Shown here piece by piece: positions 53,410-61,111 of a DNA stretch of 61,111 nucleotides. The notes below the pieces were generated by a model. That model made no database searches. It was not told the origin of the DNA and saw only the letters and a program-made list of their open reading frames with translations. Source of the DNA: Oscillospiraceae bacterium. GTDB taxonomy: Bacteria; Bacillota; Clostridia; Christensenellales; Aristaeellaceae. The translations under genes were made by a program, and so were the position numbers. Positions within the stretch are counted from its first letter, which is position 1. Every line of letters starts with the position of its first letter. The DNA lies in contig JAISZG010000003.1 of assembly GCA_031269355.1 (NCBI GenBank), positions 1 through 61,111 of the forward strand, in the 5' to 3' direction.

Positions 53410-54456
53410 TCATATAAAAGATATACACGCCGGAGCGGGAATCGCCAGCCGCGATATTTGACGAAGCGCGGGTTTTCCTTCGGCGGCGCTATATATTATA
53501 ATTTCATCAGATCTTTCGCACGCGACCAATATATATCGACCGTCTGGAGTAAACACAACGTCGCGCGGCCAATCTCCCGGTATATCAAATATTTCCGTAT
53601 TGGCCAGCGTTCCGTTAGGGGCGCGTTTGAACAGCGCGAGCGTGTTCTCGCCGCGCACCGCGCAAAGCGCGTAGCCGCCGTCGGGGGATAGGCGCATCGA
53701 GCTGGCGTAGTTGGTGGCAAGTCCCATCCGCTTCGCGCAAGGCTTTTGCTCGATAAGCGACGCGTCCGAGCCGTATCCCTGATAAACGAGCACCTCGCAG
53801 GAGTTTTCTCCGACCACATACCAAGCTCCATCGTCGGCAAACGCCATATGCCTGGGACCTGTGCCGCGCGGAACGTTTACCGTAAGCCCTGTTATAGGCG
53901 AGTTATTCGGGGCGGTGTCGTGCGGGCATCGGTCGCAGCCGCATTCTTTCAGCGGCGCCGGGGAGAGAGCCGACGATTCGAGTGGGTAGAATACTATGCG
54001 GTCGGTTCCCATATCCGATACCGCAAGCCATTCGCCGTCCGGCGTGAACGCGCACTGATGCGCGTGCGGCTGCGCGCCGTTTATTTCGACATATGAAATA
54101 AAGTCGCCCGGTTCCAGCGCGCCGTCGAATTCTCGCAGGTTGAATATGCCAAACGAACCGGAGCCCCAGTTTGCCGCATACAGCTTGCCGCCGCGCAGCG
54201 CCAGATGGCAGGGCAGCGATCCGCCGGACGGCTGTTCGTTTATGCGCTCAAGCGAGCCGTTCGGTTTTATGGCGAACGCCTCGACCGCGCCTTGCTCGGT
54301 CTCGCGAACCGAGTACAGCCGCCGCCCGTCCGTCGTCAGCCATGAAGGATTGATCGCGTTTGTCTCGCCTACGATGCGCGCTTGTCCATTTTCAAATTCG
54401 ATGCGATAAATGCCCGCGCTGCCATTACGGCTGTATGTGCCTATATATGCGAACAA
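53410..54456 (-). CDS. Beta-propeller lactonase family protein (6-phosphogluconolactonase/YkgB type)
   Basis: Seven-bladed propeller of 348 residues, expected to open sugar lactones. Blocks include MFAYIGTYSRNGSAGIY at the start, QPHAHQCAFTPDGEWLAVSDMGTDRI, PRGTGPRHMAFADDG and PGDWPRDVVFTPDGRYILVA, all typical of the bacterial Pgl family. The start is TTG, with GGGAGGAG upstream. A short Cys-rich insertion ECGCDRCPHD (about 170-180) is unusual. It lies between the L,D-transpeptidase and LarA-like genes. Confidence 0.9.
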   Translation of the reverse strand: MFAYIGTYSRNGSAGIYRIEFENGQARIVGETNAINPSWLTTDGRRLYSVRETEQGAVEAFAIKPNGSLERINEQPSGGSLPCHLALRGGKLYAANWGSGSFGIFNLREFDGALEPGDFISYVEINGAQPHAHQCAFTPDGEWLAVSDMGTDRIVFYPLESSALSPAPLKECGCDRCPHDTAPNNSPITGLTVNVPRGTGPRHMAFADDGAWYVVGENSCEVLVYQGYGSDASLIEQKPCAKRMGLATNYASSMRLSPDGGYALCAVRGENTLALFKRAPNGTLANTEIFDIPGDWPRDVVFTPDGRYILVACERSDEIIIYSAAEGKPALRQISRLAIPAPACISFI

Positions 54457-54495
54457 GTATTCTCCTCCCGATGTCCGAATAATTATAATAAATAA

Positions 54496-55749
54496 TTATG
54501 GCGCATCGTCCCACTCGCCGTCGTCGATAGTAAGTACATCGTCAATAATAAAAGCACTAGGGATAGAATCATCCTGCATAATTATTATATCTTCCACTTC
54601 GATGGAGCCGTTCGGCGCGCCTACAGTAACCGGCAGACCGGATTCTTGCGCTTGCTGAACCGCTTGCGCATATTCGCGCGTGAAGCCGCGCTTTTCGTTT
54701 ACCGCGTCGATATCCTGCGGCGATTCCGGAGGTTCGCAGCTGGGACAAGCGGTAAGCTTGCTGAATTCCTTCTCGCGAAGATCGGCATAGCGCAGCGGCG
54801 TAAGCGGAAGGTATCTGTCCTTCACGCTGGCGCAGCGTTGATCGGCATGATAATACGCGCCTTTATTCGGGTTATAATACAGCTCAAGGTCGTCGTCGGG
54901 ATAGAACATCGGTCGATCTGAATCGTCCCAAACTATAATCTTCGTGTTGCGCTTGAGATTGTCCCACAGCCACTGCATATTAATTCCCTCTGGAGAACGC
55001 GCGCGCTGAACGCGTATGCATCCGTGACTGGCGCGCGTGCCAAGCAGGGGTTCGAACGGATCGTGATTATAGCTGCCGTCCTTGTTGATCAGCGCGGGCA
55101 CCAGGTGGAGCAAATCGCCTCCGTTAAAGCGCAGCGCCAAATCGCAGTACATATTTCCCGACCAGAATCCGCCGGTCCAGCTAGTGATGAGGAACTCTCC
55201 GGCCGCCGTTTCATTATAAGGCTTGTCCGGCTCGGGAAGGCCGGTAGACACGAGCAGCTGGGATATCTCCTTGCCATTTTGATAGAGGTGGAGCCGCTGC
55301 GTTTGTTTATCCACCACTATGCCGTACAGCGCGGAGGGCGTCACGGTTTTCAGCAGCGACGCGCGGACGTATCCGCGCAGCAGATCGTTCGACATATCGT
55401 ATCCTTCGATCAGCGCCCACGAGCCGTCGTTGGACAGCACGTGCACCGACGCGGACGCCCCATAAAAGAAACCCGAGTACTGCCCCTTTTTAACGCGCTC
55501 TCCGTTTGGCGCGTCCAGCAGATACACAGGCGTTTGCGCGTCCACGTTCAGAACTGTAACGTCCGCCATCAAATATTTCCAAACTTGCTCGGGATCGCTT
55601 ATATTAAACGATTCGCGCGCGCACCACCAGCAATCGCCGCCGTGCTCCGCTACGGTTTGCGCGGCACCGGGAGAGGCGGACCATAGCGCGCCGCATAATA
55701 CTACCGCGATAAACATCGCTTGAATATATAGCTTGTTTATGCGATTCAC
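54496..55749 (-). CDS. Secreted L,D-transpeptidase (YkuD) with C-terminal Cys/His motif
   Basis: Peptidoglycan cross-linking or modifying enzyme outside the membrane, 417 residues. A signal segment (about 8-30) precedes an SH3-like region (about 60-130) and the YkuD domain (about 140-275), with the catalytic Cys in ASHGCIRVQ. The last part contains YYHADQRCASV and KLTACPSC, a Cys/His motif found in secreted Firmicute proteins of unknown role. The start is taken as GTG at 55749 after GAGAGGCGG. Its place between sugar-acid enzymes is probably positional rather than functional. Confidence 0.88.
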   Translation of the reverse strand: MNRINKLYIQAMFIAVVLCGALWSASPGAAQTVAEHGGDCWWCARESFNISDPEQVWKYLMADVTVLNVDAQTPVYLLDAPNGERVKKGQYSGFFYGASASVHVLSNDGSWALIEGYDMSNDLLRGYVRASLLKTVTPSALYGIVVDKQTQRLHLYQNGKEISQLLVSTGLPEPDKPYNETAAGEFLITSWTGGFWSGNMYCDLALRFNGGDLLHLVPALINKDGSYNHDPFEPLLGTRASHGCIRVQRARSPEGINMQWLWDNLKRNTKIIVWDDSDRPMFYPDDDLELYYNPNKGAYYHADQRCASVKDRYLPLTPLRYADLREKEFSKLTACPSCEPPESPQDIDAVNEKRGFTREYAQAVQQAQESGLPVTVGAPNGSIEVEDIIIMQDDSIPSAFIIDDVLTIDDGEWDDAP

Positions 55750-55798
55750 GATCCGCCCGCCTCTCATAAAAATTTCTTTATATATTTATTATCAAACA

Positions 55799-56785
55799 TC
55801 ACCTTTCGGGGATCGCGACTACGCGTTCCTCGCGATGCGCCTGATACGCGTACTGCATCAGCTCTGTAAGCTGGCGGGCTTCTTCCAGTCCAAACAGCGT
55901 CGCGGCGCCTGATCGCACCGATTCGATGAATTGATCCAGCGGGTTGGGGAGCGCGTCGGGAAGCGCCTGGACGATGAACTCCGCACCTACGTCGGGGAAT
56001 TTTTTTGAGCGGATGCGCAGTGTCTGATCCTGTATAATGCCGACGCCCTCCGTACCATACGCTTCCACAATGTACGGCGACATAGGCGAAACTAGGCTCG
56101 TTTCGGAAACGCCAAGCGCGCCGCCGACGAACTCGATTGTAGATACGGCGTTATCGTCCACGCTGCGGCGGGTGTACGAATTGAACATAGATTGAATGCG
56201 CGCGGGTTTGCCAAGATACCAGCGCAGCAGATACATGGGGTGCGCGCCTAGGTCCATCATCGCGCCGCCGCCTGTAGTTTCAGGATCGTACCAATAATCC
56301 GGCAGCCATTCCGCCAGCGCGCCGTTATGCGCGTTGCGTACGCGCATCAAAGTCAGCTTTCCAAGAAGCCCTTCGTCCACCGCTTTTTTCAGCGCGAGAT
56401 GCACCGGCATGCACCTATGTGGATAGGAGATAGTAAATACGACTCCCGCCTTGCGAACGGCGTCGATCACCGCGTCGCAATCCTTAAGGTTGATTGCGAG
56501 CACTTTTTCAGTAAATATGTGCTTACCTGCCTGCGCCGCGCGGATCATAATTTCCGGGTGCAGGTTTGTTGGCGAGCAGACGATCACCGCGTCCAGATCA
56601 TCCTTGGCGAGAAGCTCCGGAAGCTGCGGCTCAAAGATCGCGCCAATGTCGCGCGCCCATGGCAAACCGCGGTCCGGCTCTTCATCCCATACGTAACGAA
56701 TCGTCACATCCGGAATCGACTGCAAGTGTTTCGCGTATCCTTCCGCATGAACATGCCATTTGCTGAGCATCGCAACTCGTATCAC
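55799..56785 (-). CDS. Gfo/Idh/MocA family oxidoreductase
   Basis: NAD(P)-dependent sugar or cyclitol dehydrogenase, cytosolic, 328 residues. The N-terminal Rossmann part shows VAMLSKWHVHAEGY, AVIVCSPTNLHPEI and the Glu-Lys of KHIFTEKVLA (usually EKP). The C-terminal part has TGGGAMMDLGAHPMYLLRWYLG with the catalytic Asp and His. The start is GTG at 55785+1000 region, position 56785, after GGAAGGCGGAG. It leads a same-strand series with the transpeptidase, lactonase and LarA-like genes. The substrate is unknown. Confidence 0.9.
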   Translation of the reverse strand: MIRVAMLSKWHVHAEGYAKHLQSIPDVTIRYVWDEEPDRGLPWARDIGAIFEPQLPELLAKDDLDAVIVCSPTNLHPEIMIRAAQAGKHIFTEKVLAINLKDCDAVIDAVRKAGVVFTISYPHRCMPVHLALKKAVDEGLLGKLTLMRVRNAHNGALAEWLPDYWYDPETTGGGAMMDLGAHPMYLLRWYLGKPARIQSMFNSYTRRSVDDNAVSTIEFVGGALGVSETSLVSPMSPYIVEAYGTEGVGIIQDQTLRIRSKKFPDVGAEFIVQALPDALPNPLDQFIESVRSGAATLFGLEEARQLTELMQYAYQAHREERVVAIPER

Positions 56786-56941
56786 GTGAACTCCGCCTTC
56801 CATAAATCAATATCGTTATTTTATCATGATGGGCATGCGCGCGCAAGGGTCGCAGGGGAGAGATTGATTGTATGCGCGAAGTTTGATATAATCAAAACCG
56901 TTGCGTAAAAACTATGCGCTATATGGGTTCCGGAGGTTCGC

Positions 56942-58849
56942 TTGATCTTATTATCTGCTAATAATATTAAAAAATCATTCGGAGCGCACGAAGTGCTGCG
57001 CGGCGTAACTTTCGCCCTGCAGGGCGGTCAGAAGCTTGGGCTGGTAGGTATAAACGGGTGCGGCAAAAGCACGTTGCTGCGCATACTGGCCGGATTGGAG
57101 CTGCCGGACGACGGATCATGCCATATCGCGAAAAATCTTAAGATTGGCTATATGGAACAAAACGGCCTGCTATCCGCGAATGCGTCCGTTTGGAACGAGC
57201 TGGAGTCGGTATTCCGGCATGTGTTCGATATGGAAAAACGGCTTCGCGAGCTTGAGCTGAGCATGGAGCGAGAAGCTGGAGATCCGACCGCTCTGGACAG
57301 ACTGACCCGTGAATACTCGCGCCTGACCGATCGCTTTGAGGAAGCGGACGGGTACGCGTGGCGCAGCTCCATATCCGGTATGCTGATAGGGCTTGGGTTT
57401 AACAAAAGCCAATTCGATCAGCCGGTTGATCAACTGTCGGGCGGCGAACGCACCAGATTATTTCTGGCGAAGCTGCTGCTGTCCAAGCCTGATCTGCTGC
57501 TGCTGGACGAACCGACGAATCATTTGGATCTAGCGGCGCTGGGGTGGCTGGAGAACTATCTTAGATCATACGGCGGCGCGATAATAATCGTATCGCACGA
57601 CCGATATTTTTTAGACGCGGTGTGTACGCATGTTGCGGAAATGCTATTTGGACAACTAGAGCTGTATGCCGGAAATTATACGAGGTTTCAGGAACAGCGC
57701 GAAGAATTGTTCGAGATTCGTATGCGCGCATATGAGCGCCAGCAAAAGGAAATTGCGCGGCAGCGGGAGATTATCGCCCGCTTTCGCATGTATAATCAGG
57801 AGTGGTCGATCAAGCGCGCGAAGACGCGCGAGCATGTGCTTGAACGGATGGAACGGCTGAGCAAGCCGCGCGACGAGCGGACCGCCAGGTTTTCATTTCA
57901 TGCGCGCAGAAGGACGGGCGACGACGTGTTGATTGTGCGCGGACTTACAAAGGCTTACGGCGAGCGAACGCTCTTTTCCGGGCTTGATATCCATATTCGA
58001 GCCGGTGAGAGAGTAGTGCTGATAGGCGCGAACGGAACGGGCAAGACGACGCTGCTTGAAACCATAACCGCGCGCATCGCGCCGGACGGCGGAACCGTTA
58101 GATTTGGAGCGAATGTCGACGTTGGGTATTACGATCAGCTGCAATCCGGCCTTAATCCCGATAAAACCGTATTGGATGAAGTGTGGGATCGATTCCCGCG
58201 AATTGAGCAGACGGATATTCGAAGCGCGCTCGGATTGTTTCTGTTCACGGGAGACGAGGTGTTTCAAAAGATATCCACGCTCAGCGGCGGCGAGAAGGGG
58301 CGCGTCGCGCTGACGATTCTTATGCTAAGGCAAGATAACCTTCTGCTGCTGGACGAGCCTACGAACCATCTGGATATGGACGCGCGCGAAACGCTGGAAC
58401 GAACGCTGTACGACTTCGAGGGCACTATTTTCGCCATTTCTCACGATAGATATTTTATAAACCGCATCGCGGATCGCATACTCGAGCTGACGCCTGATGG
58501 TGTTACCGAATATCTAGGAAATTACGATGATTATATAATAAAAAAAGATCAGCAGGAATCGCCTCAAGTCGTCGATCCAGGAGCAACTCGCACCGAGCTT
58601 GATCGACGGCGAAAGCGCGCGCGCGCCGAATCCGAGAAAATTCGCGAAAAGAAGCGTATCGTGGAGGAGCTTGAATCGGAGATAGACGATCTGGAAAAAA
58701 GAATCGCCGTTCAGGAAGAGCTGCTCGCGTCTACGGATTTATATTCCGATTCGCAGCGCGCGTCCGACGCTGCGAAGGAACATCGCAGGCTTGCCGCGCA
58801 GTTGGCGGAAAAGGTGGAATTATGGGAGCGGGCGGCGGAGGATATCTAA
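56942..58849 (+). CDS. ABC-F family ATPase (ribosome-associated type)
   Basis: Soluble protein of 635 residues with two ABC domains in one chain and no membrane part. The first has GINGCGKST, LSGGERTRLFLAKLLLSKPDLLLLDEPTNHLD; the second GANGTGKTT, LSGGEKGR and LLLLDEPTNHLD. A helical linker (about 245-310) joins them and a charged coiled coil (about 545-630) closes the protein, as in YdiF-type members. ABC-F proteins act on the ribosome in translation or drug protection; resistance cannot be inferred. The start is TTG after GGAGG. Confidence 0.93.
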   Translation: MILLSANNIKKSFGAHEVLRGVTFALQGGQKLGLVGINGCGKSTLLRILAGLELPDDGSCHIAKNLKIGYMEQNGLLSANASVWNELESVFRHVFDMEKRLRELELSMEREAGDPTALDRLTREYSRLTDRFEEADGYAWRSSISGMLIGLGFNKSQFDQPVDQLSGGERTRLFLAKLLLSKPDLLLLDEPTNHLDLAALGWLENYLRSYGGAIIIVSHDRYFLDAVCTHVAEMLFGQLELYAGNYTRFQEQREELFEIRMRAYERQQKEIARQREIIARFRMYNQEWSIKRAKTREHVLERMERLSKPRDERTARFSFHARRRTGDDVLIVRGLTKAYGERTLFSGLDIHIRAGERVVLIGANGTGKTTLLETITARIAPDGGTVRFGANVDVGYYDQLQSGLNPDKTVLDEVWDRFPRIEQTDIRSALGLFLFTGDEVFQKISTLSGGEKGRVALTILMLRQDNLLLLDEPTNHLDMDARETLERTLYDFEGTIFAISHDRYFINRIADRILELTPDGVTEYLGNYDDYIIKKDQQESPQVVDPGATRTELDRRRKRARAESEKIREKKRIVEELESEIDDLEKRIAVQEELLASTDLYSDSQRASDAAKEHRRLAAQLAEKVELWERAAEDI

Positions 58850-58989
58850 AATACTCCATTCGAGGAAAACCCGCCATTTCCGGGGAAAATCCTTCGCGAA
58901 TCCGCTGCCGTTAACGGAGTTTAGCATAACATGAGGTATATCGGCAGCGAGCCGATAATGGCGCTATCATAGGCAGCGTCATATATTTA

Positions 58990-60132
58990 TCAGACGCCGT
59001 TCCCAGCTAGATCGTCGACGATTTGCTCGTATGAACGAACTCCGTTCGCCTGTCTCATCGCCTGCGATAAAAACAAGTCGTTAAGGCGGTTCGACCATCG
59101 GGCGATGCTGGAATTGCGCATCTCGTTCCAGTAGGCGCTTCGCGCGGTATATTCCTGACGAACGGCGGGGGACATCCGTTCGAGCAGCGCCCAATATTGG
59201 CGCGGCTGCGTTTGAGCGAGACGCGCCAGCGAGTAGCGAAGCGCGGTCATCACGCCGCTATATATGAACGCGGGTTCGGACGATAGCATGCATACCGTGT
59301 AGGCTACGAAGTTTGCTTCATCTTCTCTCGCAAAACCGAGAGAGTGCGCGACTTCATGGCATGCTACAAACGGCAGGTCTACGGTTGGAACGGAGATATT
59401 TACAAGCGGTTCGAACGTAAATGGAATATATACGCCCTCGATCATCATGCGCGAAAGCATTCCGTCTATGCCCGACGGTTTTGGCTGAGGTATCGGCCCG
59501 TCCGGCAGAAACTTCGCCGCGCGGCGCGCTTGAGCGAACATCGCGGGAGTTTGACGCAGAATTCGTTCCGGATCGACCGCGCGTACAAACTTGCGCAGTG
59601 CGTTAGCCTGCGATATCCACTTCTCGCATAATTGTTCAACGGGCGATTTCAACCCGTTCAATCCTGCGGCGGAGAATACGACCGCGCTCGACGATTCCGC
59701 CGTCGCAATATATTCGTAGGTTTCCATCAGCGGCGTTCGCGCATATTGTATACCCCACATAGACATTAGCAAACAGTAAGCAAGCCCCGCCGCAGCCGCT
59801 CTGCGATATAGCGCGGCGCATATGGGGCGCATGCTACCTTGATATGCGGATCGAATGATTGATACGGCCAACCCTGCTGCAGCCCATAGCCCAACCGCAA
59901 CGGCGGCTATCGGCGCTATCGCGAACGGAAGCGAGGCTGCGCGCGACGCCAGCAATCGAATATGCGGATACCACCTAGCGACGAATATCTCGTCAACCCA
60001 TATGGGATGAGCGCGGGCGATTGAGAACGCTATCCCCGCCAATGCGCCTGGGAGGATTCCGAATAATACGGCGAGCCTGTGATATACCGCCGCGCGCGCT
60101 GCGGATCGGCGCTTCGTTCTGATCGATATCAC
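58990..60132 (-). CDS. DUF3810-type membrane zinc metallopeptidase
   Basis: Membrane protein of 380 residues. About three membrane segments occupy the first 140 residues (from GILPGALAGIAFSIA, IAPIAAVAVGLWAAAG and AAAAGLAYCLLMSMW). The rest is a predicted zinc peptidase with HEVAHSLGF, a complete HEXXH motif, and a following EDEANF that supplies a third ligand. This is the DUF3810 layout. The start is GTG at 60132 after GGGGGAG; the longer frame lacks conserved sequence. The gene diverges from the sugar isomerase gene and converges with ABC-F. The substrate is unknown. Confidence 0.8.
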   Translation of the reverse strand: MISIRTKRRSAARAAVYHRLAVLFGILPGALAGIAFSIARAHPIWVDEIFVARWYPHIRLLASRAASLPFAIAPIAAVAVGLWAAAGLAVSIIRSAYQGSMRPICAALYRRAAAAGLAYCLLMSMWGIQYARTPLMETYEYIATAESSSAVVFSAAGLNGLKSPVEQLCEKWISQANALRKFVRAVDPERILRQTPAMFAQARRAAKFLPDGPIPQPKPSGIDGMLSRMMIEGVYIPFTFEPLVNISVPTVDLPFVACHEVAHSLGFAREDEANFVAYTVCMLSSEPAFIYSGVMTALRYSLARLAQTQPRQYWALLERMSPAVRQEYTARSAYWNEMRNSSIARWSNRLNDLFLSQAMRQANGVRSYEQIVDDLAGNGV

Positions 60133-60324
60133 ACCGCTCCCCCTTCCCGCAACGCTTGCCGCGCTTAAATAGTAGATGATAGCGTATACATGAATAGAAC
60201 GATTCGGATGCGGTTCTTGGCGCAGGAAGCTTTTGGGCGCGTTGCATTCGAGCGATGCACGGTCTATAATCAATAAAGCATCTGATTTTTTATTATTATA
60301 TATAATTATAGGAGAGCAATTATA

Positions 60325-61104
60325 ATGCGTGTAGGTGTTTCGAGCGCGATATATTACGGATTGCTGAAAACGGAAGACGCGGTCGTCGATATGCAAAAAT
60401 ATAACGTTCCATGCTGCGAGGTGTTTCTAGAGTCGTTTTCTGAATACGACCCATCATTTGGAAAACTTATACGCTCGAGGCTGAACGGTATAGAAGCGGT
60501 TTCCATGCACGTGCGCAGTCAGCACTTCGAGGCGGATTTTTTGGGAAAATCTATTCGCCAGCGGCGTGACGGATACGACTGGCTGAACCGCGCTCTCGAT
60601 ACCGGTGCGGAAATAGGAGTAAAAATATATGTATATCACGGACCGCAAGCGCTGCGGGGCGAACGCAAGCCAATAATTCAATGGGCCGACGATCTGAACC
60701 GCGCCGTTGAAATGGCGGCGGCGCGCGGCATTGCGTTATGCTGGGAGACGGTGAGCTGGTGCGCGCTAAATTCTCCCGACCGCGTGACGGAGGCGATAGG
60801 GGCGTGCCCGGGCATAGGCTTTACGCTTGATATAAAGCAGGTGATCGAAACGGGATACGATCCGCTGGAGTATGTGCGCGCGATGGGCGGTAGGCTTTTA
60901 CATGTTCACGCGCTGGATTACGATGCCGACGGACATCACGCGCTGCCCGGAAAGGGCAGAACGGATTTCTTTGCGCTTGCAGACGCGCTGAGATCTATTG
61001 GATATTCCGGCGACGTTATGCTTGAGCCCTATTCCTGGATGACGGCGGACGAGGATGAGATGCACGCGTCGATCGAATACCTTCGCAATGCATTTGAGCG
61101 GTAG
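60325..61104 (+). CDS. TIM-barrel sugar phosphate isomerase/epimerase-like protein
   Basis: AP-endonuclease-2/xylose-isomerase-like barrel of 259 residues. Likely metal ligands are Glu in CWETVSW, Asp in FTLDIKQ, His in LLHVHALD and Glu in VMLEPYS. The family includes sugar isomerases, epimerases such as IolE-like dehydratases, and endonuclease IV; the absence of the full endonuclease IV His set favours a sugar enzyme. GGAGAG precedes the ATG by eight bases. The gene is complete, ending seven bases before the window edge. Confidence 0.85.
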   Translation: MRVGVSSAIYYGLLKTEDAVVDMQKYNVPCCEVFLESFSEYDPSFGKLIRSRLNGIEAVSMHVRSQHFEADFLGKSIRQRRDGYDWLNRALDTGAEIGVKIYVYHGPQALRGERKPIIQWADDLNRAVEMAAARGIALCWETVSWCALNSPDRVTEAIGACPGIGFTLDIKQVIETGYDPLEYVRAMGGRLLHVHALDYDADGHHALPGKGRTDFFALADALRSIGYSGDVMLEPYSWMTADEDEMHASIEYLRNAFER

Positions 61105-61111
61105 AGGCTGT

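Noticed and set aside
56942-58849. ABC-F gene as an antibiotic-resistance factor
   Set aside because: Motifs only show ABC-F membership; many members are housekeeping translation factors, and no resistance context is present.
1-61111. CRISPR array, tRNA or rRNA genes
   Set aside because: No regularly spaced repeats, no tRNA T-loop or acceptor pattern and no rRNA sequence were found on reading; the SRP RNA is the only RNA gene seen.

Overview
The window reads as part of the chromosome of an endospore-forming, anaerobic-looking Clostridia-type Firmicute. Four genes point there: spo0A next to spoIVB in the usual order, sigG, and a YhcN/YlaJ-type spore lipoprotein. Good GGAGG ribosome sites, frequent TTG starts, a 4.5S-type SRP RNA and no oxygen-respiration genes fit the same picture. 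Many importers for sugars or glycosides and several glycan enzymes suggest a plant-polysaccharide or gut-type habitat. Placement below class level is a guess.

Left part (1-9.9 kb): on the minus strand a yajC-fucU-GH10 xylanase group, purine nucleoside phosphorylase, spo0A, spoIVB and the spore lipoprotein; on the plus strand trpS, an M23 peptidase resembling sporulation LytH, and sigG. Spo0A lacks its phospho-acceptor Asp. At 10.1-16.7 kb lies one 2191-residue secreted protein: Pro/Glu-rich stalk, four Ig/PKD-like repeats, a transglutaminase fold whose Cys and His are lost, and 16 Big_2-like modules.

Middle part (16.8-33.5 kb): a sugar ABC importer; a four-gene operon of ferredoxin, Fe-S membrane protein, ArsR regulator and CoA-disulfide reductase-rhodanese, which looks like a reactive-sulfur response; an ISL3 transposase remnant; an MBL hydrolase and a VanW protein; an Opp/Dpp-type importer with an enlarged OppC; the SRP RNA; and an HxlR regulator.

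Right part (33.6-61.1 kb): an Lpl-type importer followed by a single ORF that joins an NAD(P)-binding SDR to an (alpha/alpha)6 glycoside hydrolase; an AT-richer patch with a beta-helix protein carrying a G10 tract; a MarR regulator; a two-gene MotA/ExbB-like and MotB/OmpA-like motor pair without flagellar genes (ZorAB-like); an Lpl-type importer with its membrane AraC regulator; a same-strand series of Gfo/Idh oxidoreductase, L,D-transpeptidase, lactonase and LarA-like racemase; an ABC-F ATPase; a DUF3810-type metallopeptidase; and a TIM-barrel sugar isomerase.

The main unusual items are the Asp-less Spo0A, the orphan motor pair, the SDR-hydrolase fusion, the sulfur-type operon, the G10 tract and four substrate-binding proteins without a lipobox. 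Starts were chosen by Shine-Dalgarno spacing, so many genes are shorter than their longest open frame. Functions are from sequence recognition only; no search was run.
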